Assembly: GCF_014805685.1 (NCBI RefSeq)
Contig: NC_060906.1
Span: 16,204,164 to 16,268,163 of the forward strand
DNA length: 64,000 nucleotides
Reading direction: 5' to 3'
Source: Silurus meridionalis
Lineage: Eukaryota; Chordata; Actinopteri; Siluriformes; Siluridae
Shown here piece after piece: positions 1-10,280 of this stretch. Position numbers and translations under genes: made by a program. Position 1 is the stretch's first letter; each line of letters begins with the position of its first letter. The notes below the pieces were generated by a model. The model made no database searches. It saw only the letters and a list, made by a program, of their open reading frames with translations, and had not been told where the DNA came from.

Positions 1-117
1 CTATATTTTTTCTTTTCTTTCAATGATAGCTGATGTTGATTGATCCCATTTGGAAAGTACAACAATTTTACCCAACTTAGATTAGAGATGATTATAAAGT
101 AAATATTTAAAAATATC

Positions 118-408
118 TAAAACAGTTCTAGCACTGTCCCTGTGCACAAAGTGAGCTCCAGTAAGACATGGCTTGCCAAGTTTTGAAGTGGAAAAACTTA
201 AGTGTCCTGGACAAAACGTATAAGAGATTTGGGATGAACTAGAATGCTGACATCAGTACCTGACCTCACATGCTCTTGTGCCTGAATGAGTAAATCCCCA
301 CAGCCCAAAATCTGGTGGAATTCCAGCAAAATAACTAAATCTGGGATGTGATGATCAGCAAGCATACACAAATGTCAGATGTCCACACTATAGGTCCAAC
401 TTTTGGAT
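118..408 (+). mobile_element. Tc1-family transposon relic (transposase 3' end)
   Basis: Decayed copy of the C-terminal part of a Tc1-type transposase. Translation of the plus strand gives VPVHKVSSSKTWLAKF and, after frame breaks, IWDELE. These correspond to the PVHK...KTWFAK and HLWDELERR blocks of Tc1 transposases. Stops and indels interrupt the frame. The end near 385-408 resembles the outer end of the family (GTCCACACTATAGG). It is the first of four related fragments in the window (with those at about 9.9, 51.2 and 52.4 kb). Confidence 0.7.
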
Positions 409-1576
409 GCACGCCAATTTGTAAACCACCCTTAAATATAAAAAAAATCCCCCAAGGAATACTTTTGTTTCTTAGACTTAGTTTGGTGACTTGTTTTGAT
501 GCCTGGAGATCCATAAATGAAAAACCTCACTTGTATGTCGCTCGTCCTCTTGTGTACACTGCACACACTTAGCTGTGAATGCAGTTTTTTCAAGCAGAGC
601 TGTGTACACAATCCTTATAGCTAGCCTGAATCTCAGACTAAGCAGGTAATGTTTCTTTGAAACTGTACATGTCCGAACACGCCACTTTGTTATGGTTGCG
701 TGAGTTAGTGTGCATCGATGTCTGTGTGACTAAGCATGTGTTAATATCACAACTATGTGACTGTACCCTTACGAACAAATAAGATCTTCGTGCACAGTGA
801 GGGAACGATATTTTTCTGTAGAAAGTATATCATAACCTGAGGTAGATATGAATGAGTTACGGTGTTGTCTAGGCTATATAGATATTCCAGATATTGAGAC
901 CTTTAAGTACTGAGTTATTGCATTTTCAAGGCTCCAGGGAAGATTAAATAGCTATAATAAATAGACTAAATCTAGCCCTTGGTTGAGCAGCTTGCGATGT
1001 GCACACAATAAACCTAGCATCATGACTCAATCCTTCTTGTCATCTCAGACAATCGACTTTCTCATTGCATGTGTGCCACATGATCAAGGGAGCTGTGTGT
1101 ACTGTGCTAGAGGACACGTCTTTTGTCTTTGGAGTTTGGTTTAGTCTGGGTTTTTTTTTTTTAAACGCATGGGCTGTGCTCATATCACTTGTGGTTCAAA
1201 GTCACTATTGAGAGTACAGACATTAGAAACAAGTCAGAGAATAGTGCTGCCGCTCCTTTATCTCTCACTGATGCCTTTGACTTACATATACGACAATATG
1301 ATCCTGATCCCTTTAGACTGACACTAATGCTGCTGCTTGCTGTTGACCTTTAAGACTGTTCTTTACCATCACAGTAAACACGGTGATCAACATTACGCAT
1401 GACATTCTGTTCCTCACTGTGGACTGCCAGAAGAGCACAGGGAGCCTTAAGTGCAATTTATTTAAATCAATCAGCCTTATTAAGCCATCATTTATACCAT
1501 ATCAGACAGCATGTTTAAAAAAAACAGAAGACACATTAAATTGTATTAGTTGATACAACACACTATAGGACACCCC

Positions 1577-1578
<2 letters not shown>
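409..1578. other. Unique AT-rich non-coding DNA
   Basis: No gene, repeat family or RNA recognised. Short T- and A-runs only. An open frame at 348-572 overlaps the Tc1 relic and has no domain. Confidence 0.6.

Positions 1579-1657
<79 letters not shown>
1579..1657. repeat. (CA)n microsatellite
   Basis: Nearly pure CA dinucleotide run of about 79 bp, broken once by AA near 1651. It is followed by an AT-rich stretch with small inverted repeats (ATAATTGT ... ACAATTAT near 1690-1722). Confidence 0.97.
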
Positions 1658-1980
1658 GGGTGATGTGACAATTACATCTTATAACTTATATAATTGTTAT
1701 ATAATAATTATACAATTATTATGTCATACGGAATTGATATATCATTAAATATAATTCGAAGCAGCTGATTTATTGTTGAATTTTATACTGAATCTTGTAA
1801 TGTAAAACTGCAAAACTGTAAAAATCATTGTATCATATAATTATTATTATGTATTTTTTTACATGAAACAAAAATACAGATGTTAAATATATTTTGTAGA
1901 CTGTACATATTAAACATTATACAGGTTTATTAATAGTTAAACAGGTTTGATGCATTATTGTCATGCTGAAAAATAAATTA

Positions 1981-1981
<1 letters not shown>

Positions 1982-2031
<50 letters not shown>
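1982..2031. repeat. (TA)n microsatellite
   Basis: About 50 bp of alternating TA. It explains the Ile/Tyr-rich open frame on the minus strand at 1917-2219, which is not a gene. Confidence 0.95.
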
Positions 2032-2033
<2 letters not shown>

Positions 2034-2925
2034 GTTTCGTGATACCATATAATAGAAAAATATTTTTTGCAATTTGACCACATATAGTTGTAGCATATCT
2101 ACTATTTTGTTTTTAAACCTAACCCTAGAAGTTACATCAATACAAACAAAAATAAAAACAATACCATATTTTTTTTTATTACTATTATTTAAGGATCCCC
2201 CGAGTTTCTTACACACCATTTAAAACCACAGACAATGTAAAATATTCTTTCAATAAATAATGGTGAATGCTTTTCCAATGTATACAGCTCCATGTTGACA
2301 CCTTATAGAGTGCCATGCCAGCTGTGCAGTACCTATGTACCTATGTTACATTTTATAATCCTTCTTATCAACTGTAGCTACCATGCAAGCCAAGCCAAGA
2401 CAATGTAGTGGAGCTAAGAATAGTGGAGAACACTGATTTATCAGACGCAGTGGTACAGACATCGTGATTAATGTTTCCTGCTGAAAATGTTTTTCTACTG
2501 GCACAATCTTTTCTGTTAGATTTAATAACCAGCAATTTAAAGAGTTTTAAATAGCAATTCAATTATTCTATTAAAATGCATGTATTCCCCCAAAGAAGCA
2601 TGATCTGTTTAGCATTGTCACTGTTTAACTTTATCCTACATTTCTTCTATGTGATTCAAGTTAAATTTTTATGTTAGGGCACATCCTGAAATGACCCAAT
2701 TTGACATCTCAAAATGAACCCAAATGCACCAGCCTCCATTTCTCAACGTTGCATGATGGGTTTTTACTTAAAAGCTTTTGTATTGGCACTAAATTTTAAA
2801 GCAGTGACACACTTGGCTCTTTTTGGGCAGATACTGAGCAAAATGCAAAACAGAACTGTTGGTCACCCCATGTGATTTATCTTCAGGTCAAGATCTCTAA
2901 ATAAATCTTAATGACTCTCTGCTCT
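2032..2925. other. Unique AT-rich non-coding DNA
   Basis: No recognisable gene or repeat. Small open frames here have no domain and ordinary non-coding composition. Confidence 0.55.
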
Positions 2926-3740
2926 CCCCTTCAGCCACTGCTTGTAACCTTGGGGTAACTGTGGACAATCAACTGTCCTTCTCCTCACATGTTGCTAGTG
3001 TGGCTCGTTCTTGTCGATTTCTTCTCTACAACATCTAAAGCAGGGGTGTCAAACTCAAATTCACAGTGAGCCAAAATAAAAACTGGGAAGAAGTCGCAAG
3101 CCAAACTCAATATTTATTGAAAAATTGACTGCAATTGTGCATGTTTTCCCTTCTTTCCGGATGTGTAATGTTGAACCTTTTCATTTGGAAACAAACTTTA
3201 GTTTTGCCTAAACATTGAACCTGGAACAACCAAAGCTTAATATTGTAAACACATGAGAAATTACATTTTAAATAAAACACACATCAGTGGTATTCGTTTC
3301 TTATTATGTCTTTCTCTCTATCTATAGCCTTTCGAGTTTCTTTTCAATGTAGATCTCATCACACCTCACACTGCACCACGCTGTCTGAGATCCTCCAGCA
3401 CTGCTCGACTGGTACCACCTTCTCTCAGGGTAAGAGGTAAGTATACTTCAAGGCTCTTCTCTGTTCTGGCACCGAGGTGGTGGAATAAACTTCCCCTTGA
3501 TGTCCGTAGAGTCCCTGGCTATCTTCAAACGACGGTTGAAGACCTACCTCTTCCTGAAACACTTAAATTAACACTTTCTTAATTTGCTTTGTAGAAATCA
3601 AGAGTTATAGTCTGATTTATATTAAGTTTGTAATCTAGCGTACCAGTGTAGATTTATTCATTGCTAGAGACTCAAAGCACTTTTGTACATGGCTCTGGAC
3701 ATGGGCTTCTGCTAAATGTCGCAAATGTAAATGTAAATGC
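2926..3740 (+). mobile_element. L2-type LINE 3' end, broken and interrupted
   Basis: The 5' part (2935-3037) translates as CNLGVTVDNQLSFSSHVASV followed by ARSCRFLLYNI, a typical reverse-transcriptase C-terminal segment of fish L2-like LINEs. The 3' part resumes after an insertion at about 3345. It encodes LAPRWWNKLPLDVR, then after a frameshift ESLAIFKRRLKTYLFLKHLN and a stop. The element ends with the tail GGCTCTGGACATGGGCTTCT (3690-3709) and a TAAATG-type repeat ending at 3739. The frameshift, missing RT core and nested insert make it dead. Classification as L2-like is from recall of the family. Confidence 0.8.
3042..3340 (+). mobile_element. hAT-Charlie-like fragment nested in the LINE
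   Basis: Begins with CAGGGGTGTCAAACTCAAAT, the terminal sequence characteristic of hAT-Charlie-type DNA transposons. It sits exactly where the LINE frame stops at LLYNI, and LINE sequence resumes at about 3345. The opposite terminal repeat is not found, so the copy is truncated at its right end, or part of the LINE was lost with it. Confidence 0.6.
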
Positions 3741-5578
3741 TTTTTTCACTAAACAGTAATGCAGTGTCATATTTGCACACAGCCTTCAACAAGAGAAATT
3801 GTGACAGCTTCATACACATTTTACCAGCAAACAAAAGACATCTTGTTTTTATCCTAAAGCCTCCAGAGAGTAATCTACTTACACGGGAAGAGTTTTGTGA
3901 AATTGATGCATACACTAGACCAGGAAACGAGGATACGGACAGTCCTGAGAATACATTTGTTGCTGAGCAGGGACCAGACACACTGTTTGGTAGAGAACCA
4001 ATAGAAGGATACATCACAATATGTGGCTGGTGGTGCACTATTACTATATAATGGCCTCATTTATCAATTTGGACATATATGAATTCATTGATAAATTGTT
4101 CATATGAGTATTTAGACATGAAATGTGGTATTTGATGTGAAAATCCTGCTTGTTTGTGTAAACAAATCCTTCAGACACTCTTGTTTGGCTACATTTATGT
4201 TTAAGTCACTCATACAAACCTCGATTTATCAGCTTCATTTTATAGTCAGAGTGAGTTACTACAGTTTTATGTAGGAATTGTACTGTCTGGTTTAATTTGT
4301 TTATTTATATCCAAATAATGATATCCAAAAATAAAGACAAATAATACTAGATATTAATTAGAAAAAAGAATTGGCACCCTATAAATGAGGTAAAGTTATT
4401 ATATTTCTGTTGTAGCTATAGCACTGCAGTGTCTGAGCTATATATTAGTGGAAGCACACACTGCACTCCCTTCCCATTTAGATGATGGCATTTGGGCATT
4501 TTAAGCCTTTAATGCAGGTTTGAATATGTCACTAAATGTAAATCAGCTGTTCCATCAACATGAGTTAATGTATGCATGAGAAAAATGAAAATCACTATTA
4601 CTCAAACCTTTGTAACTCTGAGAATTTTTGGAATTAGTGATCTTACACGCAATGTTATGAACAATGTTAATAAGATGAAGCTGGAACACTGTAAATAAAT
4701 CTTTATGTAATAGTCCCTGGTGTTCTTATAATGAAAGAACACACAGGTCAGACAGAACACAAGCAACCGATTCAGCTTGTGGTGGATTTCTGCTTAGGTT
4801 TGAAACAGCAATACCGATGTCTGCTTGTACTGACATGGGAAACATTTACCTCAATCTTTGAGAGGTCTATTAGCAAGCTAATGCATATTAACAAACGATA
4901 TGGGTATGCTTTATGAATAATAATAATAATAATACTAACTAGAGATCAGTGAAAAGCACCTGTGAGCTGAAGAGGCAGAAGAGGTGGCACTTGATTCATT
5001 AAAAAAAGATATAATTGTTAAAAATATATACGATTTGATATATGTTTCATACAAATAAAATACAAAATCAATATAATATAAGACCCGTAAGTGGGTCAGG
5101 TGTTAAAAAAAGTGAAAAAGAACAAATACTGTTTGCAACACTGTAAAACATGAAAAGTTAAGATATATTGCTGTGGCAGTGGAAAGAAGAGTAATTGGTT
5201 ATTTGATTGCATGTTTGGACTCCAGGCTCCAGACACAAAAACTCAGCAGTTGAACAAACACTCTCTCGTGTCTGTCTCTCTGACCTCCCACCTCGAACAC
5301 ACACTCTGCTGTGTCCCAGCACTGCTTGTTCAATAACATCGTGCTACATGCTGCCAAACAAGTAGAGGCTGAGACCACGCTCTCGTCTACAGAAAACAAA
5401 TCATCATGATTTAACTATTTTAATGTTTTAATATATGTGAGGACCCACAGGCACAGATACTTGCATGCAAAAAAAATCCTTTTATGTGTTCAGTCATTTG
5501 ACAATGAAAGACACAAGCATTTATTATTTATATTATTTTTATTATTAGTCTGATTCCCTCCTAGCAAGAATTTCATAA
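3741..5578. other. AT-rich non-coding DNA with weak open frames
   Basis: Open frames on both strands at about 3712-4060 (104-108 codons) overlap each other just past the LINE tail and match no family I know. An inverted repeat TTTATCAAT / ATTGATAAA lies at 4060-4068 and 4087-4095. A short (ATA)n run is near 4917-4935. Nothing else is recognised. Confidence 0.5.
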
Positions 5579-7188
5579 CAGTGGTGAAAAGTAAAAGTAC
5601 AAATACTTAATTTCTGTACTTAAGTAGATTTCTCTGGTATCACTACTTGGCTTTACTATTTACTTTTCAGACTTTCAAACTTTTTAATTTCACTCATTAA
5701 ATTTTTTACACAAATATCTGTACTTTCTGCTTCTTCAAACCAGGCTCATTACTTTAGTTTTAATCTATTTGGTGACATGATCAATATTTTTTCTTGTCAT
5801 TAAACGCTGTTTTCAGCCCATCAAACGATTTCTTGTCATTGCGTGGCTTTTTCAATCTACCATTGCTGTATAATTTTCTGTCTATTACACATCACATATG
5901 TAGGCTAGTTTACGAAGGCAACAAGAAGTATGTTAACGTGGATGAGACAGAGGGAGTCAGCAATGTAAACATGACTAAGATGTTAACGCAAATTCATTTT
6001 AACAGCACTAATTTTAATAATGCGTGATTAATGCAGCACGCATTTCTGTTTGAACTTTTTTAAATAAAAAATATAAATATAAAAGAGGCGAAATTAACAC
6101 CAATGCAACACACATTTATACATGATGTCCTGTTTTACTCAGATATTAAAAAAATACAATAAAAAACTCCACCAAAAAATGTTTTTTATTCAGTAAACAT
6201 TTGTTTGTCTCAAATTAAGTCTCAAATTAAGCAACAAAATTCGTCCTGATGCACATAATTAACCTTCTGGGGTTGACAGACTCGCAGACGCGTTTTGTGT
6301 CATTTCTTCTTCATAACAGATTTTTTTTATAGCACAGATAAGAGCAATACATCATTCGAATCTGTAAAGGATCTACTTTTATTTCTATACGTTCATAATA
6401 ACAACAAAACTTTGTGCTTTTGTTAAATAAAGAAAACAGACATAGGGCGCTTTCTGCCGTCCCTGTCAACTCTCTTAACAGACACATAAATCAAACAACC
6501 TGAATCTCAGTGAATACTTTCCTCACAGACATAATAAATATATGAATAGAAAGCTTGAAATCTCATCAAAAACAAATATTCTCTGATTATGTAATTCATA
6601 TGAAAGTTGGAAGAGGTCCAGTTTCTTTGATATCACCTCAAATATCACCTTGATATCATAGCAAAGGTTCCGTTTGGTGTGCTGATGATTTACGTAATTT
6701 AAAACAACATAATTACTTTAAAACATTTACAAGAATATTTTGTCTTCATGCTCTATGTTGAGTTTGGTTTTACTAATAATAAGCATACATTTGCACAAAG
6801 CATTAATATTTGTCCATGCCCATGTTGATTAGAGAATTAAAGCCTTTAAAAGGATTAAATTAGGGTACATTTAGAACAGATAAAAAATATGTGATTAATT
6901 TGCGATTAATCGTGAGTTAACTTATGACAATCATGCATTCAATCGGGATTAAATATTTTAATCGATTGACAGGACAAATATTAATATGACTTGAGGTCCA
7001 TTTACCAGTGTGACACTGCAGTAGTAATGGCTACTTTTTACTTTAGTACATGTCAGAGCCCAAACTTTATTACTTTAACTTGAGTAAAAATGTATAGTCA
7101 GTACTTGAACTTTTTACCAGAGTCTTTTAAAACACGAGTATCTGTACTTATTCATAAGTGAAGGATGTGCATAGTTTTGCCACCTCTG
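5579..7188 (+). mobile_element. hAT-like non-autonomous DNA transposon, copy 1, with nested insert
   Basis: Starts CAGTGGTGAAAAGTA and ends with the complement of CAGAGGTGGCAAAACTA, giving imperfect terminal inverted repeats. Flanks are TTTCATAA (5571-5578) and TTTCCTAA (7189-7196), a 7-of-8 match that fits the 8-bp target duplication of hAT elements. Its ends and inner arms match the copy at 24869-25597, for example the GTACTTAAGTAGATTT-like arm and the GATGAGACAGAG block. The middle is replaced by about 1 kb of other repeat DNA. It encodes no transposase. Confidence 0.75.
5978..6974. mobile_element. Unnamed repeat inserted within hAT-like copy 1
   Basis: Compared with the 24.9 kb copy, sequence diverges after GTAAACATGACT and rejoins at GACTTGAGGTCCA-type sequence. 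The extra DNA begins with GTTAACGCAAATTC and ends with TTGCGATTAATCG, TTAATCGATTGACAGG. These ATTAATCG-rich ends recall a repeat common in vertebrate genomes, but I cannot name the superfamily. It holds no coding capacity. Boundaries are approximate. Confidence 0.5.
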
Positions 7189-7196
7189 TTTCCTAA

Positions 7197-9489
7197 TAAA
7201 ATGTGTTTAGGATGCAAGTTTTTCTGTAAAAACAAGTAATTGTTTAGGGAATCATTTAACAGGATAATAATAATATAGTTAAACCAGGTCATAGAATTAG
7301 CCATGATCCACCCTAAATGTGTTTAAACTTCATGCTATAATTGTAACATGCTTTTAAACAATGGTTTCTTTGCTGGTGGTCTGTAATCATCGGGTCTCCA
7401 TACTGTCTAATATGCCACTGAGGTGGACTACAGAGCTTGCAACCACAGGCAAGACTCTCTCACTTGCTTTCCTTCTGTCTTTTTTACTCTGTTTCTCCAT
7501 GTCCCATCTTTCCATTCACTCCTACACATGTTCAAATGCTTCTTGTAACAGCTAGTGGTATGGCTTAGATACTCAGTGGTGAAGCGCACAGATGAAGACT
7601 AGGCGTCTCTGGCATGCCCATTGTGTACAGTGTGGCCATTCTAAAATGCCTTGTGTTTATGTTAGTGCTGCTGGCTCAGTGGCCCACACACAGCTGGAGG
7701 ACTCTGGCACACAGGCGAGACACGCACAGAGAGGGGCCAAGCAGAAAGCTTGGCAAATTAGGCCTGCTGCCAGTCAGCTGTCTCCGCCACCTACCCCTAG
7801 GTCTTCATTCAACAGTCTGCGCCTCCCAGCACGGAGGTGCCAGCCTGAGTCCAGACTTTACATAAAGCTTATGTAAGGGATGTGGGGGACACATGCTAAC
7901 TCTTCCATCCCCACCTCTAGAGGATGCCTGCTTAGGGAGGAAATAGAGCATTAATTGTGCCCTTCCTACACCCCCAGCCCCCCTCCTGCCCCCCATCTGG
8001 TTTGCTGTCTAAGTCCATTTCAGATCTGAGCCTCAGTAGCATGTTGAAGCTTTTGCAGAACCGATCCAAAGCCTCTGACGTCTACAGAGACAAAACCGCA
8101 AGCTCACAGATGCAGCGATAAGTACCGCCCTGGCATGACAGGCTGTTTTTTTTCCACCATACACAAACACTCCAACCACATGAATCAGCAGCTCAATGGA
8201 ACAGATTCAGGGGGCATTATTTACATGCACCCACGGCAGTGCTATACATGTAATACAACAGCCTGTATATTCTAAAGTGTATTCTATATGAAGAGCCTAT
8301 TCTGTGTAATAGAATAGAACTGTATTACAGTTGCTTCAGGCATGTGTGTGTGGGTGTTTTGTGTGTGTGGAAGTGAGACTATAGGTGCTAAAAGATCAAA
8401 GAGCTGAAAAAACTGAAAATCAGAATCCATATTTATTCTTTGATTGTAAACTGACAACTGAGCGGGAGTTTCAAAGCAATTACATTTGAATATGTTTAAG
8501 GGAAAGAAAAGAGGAGTGTTTTAGTGTTTCATTATTTCGGTCTTTGTTTACCCAGGTGCTCGTATGTGCATGCTAACTTGCATGCTAACTTAACTGAAGA
8601 TCAGGATTAGTGGGCCCAATGTTATGTTCAATAGGCAAATCAAAACATCATATACATCATATAGAAACCAAAGTAGTCACTAGTAGTCTGTAACAACCAT
8701 TGTAAAGAATGGGCCCCTCAAAGATTCTCAGGTGTTCCTGTCCTTCAGCAGCATTGAGGTACTCAGGAACATGAGAAGCTTTTTTTTTAAAGAGCTACTC
8801 TGTTTAAAGCAACCTTAGCACAGACCTTGGACAAAAGGGGTGCATGACCATCTCCCCTTTCCCTGTCTTTGCCTCTGTTTGCCTTTCTTATACTTTTCTA
8901 TTGTGGGTTGAGCTCAGGCACCGGGTTCCAGCCTGCAGCTAATTTTTTTCCCCCTTCCGGATCAAATGTCCCAGCACAGATGCCGCAGCAGAAAATACTT
9001 AAAAACACCAGTGCATGCTTACACCAAATTCTTGCCTGTCCTTAAAGACCTAAATGGCTTCAATAAAACATTTTGGCTGAGAAACAACAAGGCTCAGATG
9101 CAGACATAAAAAGGAATGCTCGAAAGCCAAGAGACATGAGACACCATGTTTGTTTAGGAACAAGGCGGCTGCTAGTTCACCAAGGTCATCTCAGCTAGCT
9201 GATCAAACGTGGAATGCATTCTCTACCCAACTTAATGCTGGTAAAGTATCTCAGTTTGCCATCTAGCTTCCTGGTTCCAACATGCCTGAATGTGGATCAT
9301 GTCATAGTGAGGCAGGACAGCAGTAAACGAAAGCCATCTCATATGCTCTGGAGTAAAACACAATCGGAATAGACAAAAATTTACTTTTATTGATGGTTAT
9401 AGTTTTATCTCTTATACTAACCAACTGGGTGAGTAACCAAATACAAAAAAGATGGAGATAACGTCAGTTAGAGGATCGAACATTCACCA

Positions 9490-9490
<1 letters not shown>
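7197..9490. other. Unique non-coding DNA
   Basis: Mostly unique. The part at 7590-8110 is less AT-rich and carries short overlapping open frames on both strands without a domain. A perfect 12-bp tandem duplication GCATGCTAACTT lies at 8568-8591. No gene is recognised. Confidence 0.5.

Positions 9491-9525
<35 letters not shown>
9491..9525. repeat. (AT)n microsatellite
   Basis: About 35 bp of alternating AT. Confidence 0.93.
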
Positions 9526-9527
<2 letters not shown>

Positions 9528-9897
9528 AGTGTTATGTAGATAGAAGCTGGCAGCCTCTGGAGGATTCAGGCACACTATCAATCACTCATTCAGCCTCCTG
9601 TTCTTGCAGGTGGCCAACATGAAGAATAACAGATGAGCCTTGTCATTTAATAATACACAAACGTTCTGTTGCCACTGGCATAAACACAGTGTGGCACTGG
9701 AAAATGACACTGATTTCCTCAGCATTGATCAAGTGCCTTGAATATATGAGAGAATTAAAATCATTCTGTGATGCATATAGGCTGACAGCCAAAAAAGTGT
9801 CAACAAAAGTGGTGAGAAGTGCATCTTTGCTGTTGATTCAATATTTTTCTGGTAAGTAACAAAGTATTTTTTTGGATTATACATATATACATATATA
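9526..9897. other. Unique non-coding DNA
   Basis: Nothing recognised. It ends in a short TATACATATATACA-type run next to the Tc1 relic. Confidence 0.5.
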
Positions 9898-10280
9898 CAC
9901 ACATTTAGTCCCCATTTTCTGTTATATAACCTTCACTCATCTGGAAAGATGTTCCACTAGATTCTGGAGAGTGGTTGTGGAGATTTGTGTTCCTTCTGCC
10001 ACATGTGTGTAGTAAAGTCAGGTACTGATGTAGTGTGCGGAGGCCTGGGGTGCAGTTAGCATTGGGATTGATCCCAAAGGTGTTCAGCAGGGTTGAGGTC
10101 AGAGCTCTATAACACTCCATACCATGTAAACCATATCTTCATAAAGCTGACTGTGCACAGGGGCATTGTCTTGCCGGAACAGGTTTGGGTCTCCTTATTC
10201 AAATGAATGGAAAATGTAAACTACTGGATCCCAAGATATGCTGTACAATTGTGTGCCTATAAGTTGGGTTGCAACGGGTG
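9898..10280 (-). mobile_element. Tc1-family transposon relic
   Basis: Same family as the fragments at 0.1, 51.2 and 52.4 kb, but in the opposite orientation. Landmarks on the plus strand include CCACTAGATTCTGGAGAG, GGTGTTCAGCAGGGTTGAGG and GTGCACAGGGGCATTGTC. The last of these is the complement of the PVHK-encoding stretch of Tc1 transposase. Frames are broken throughout. Confidence 0.75.

Noticed and set aside
9898..10120. Minus-strand 71-codon frame as a gene
   Set aside because: Lies within the Tc1 relic and reads it out of the transposase frame.
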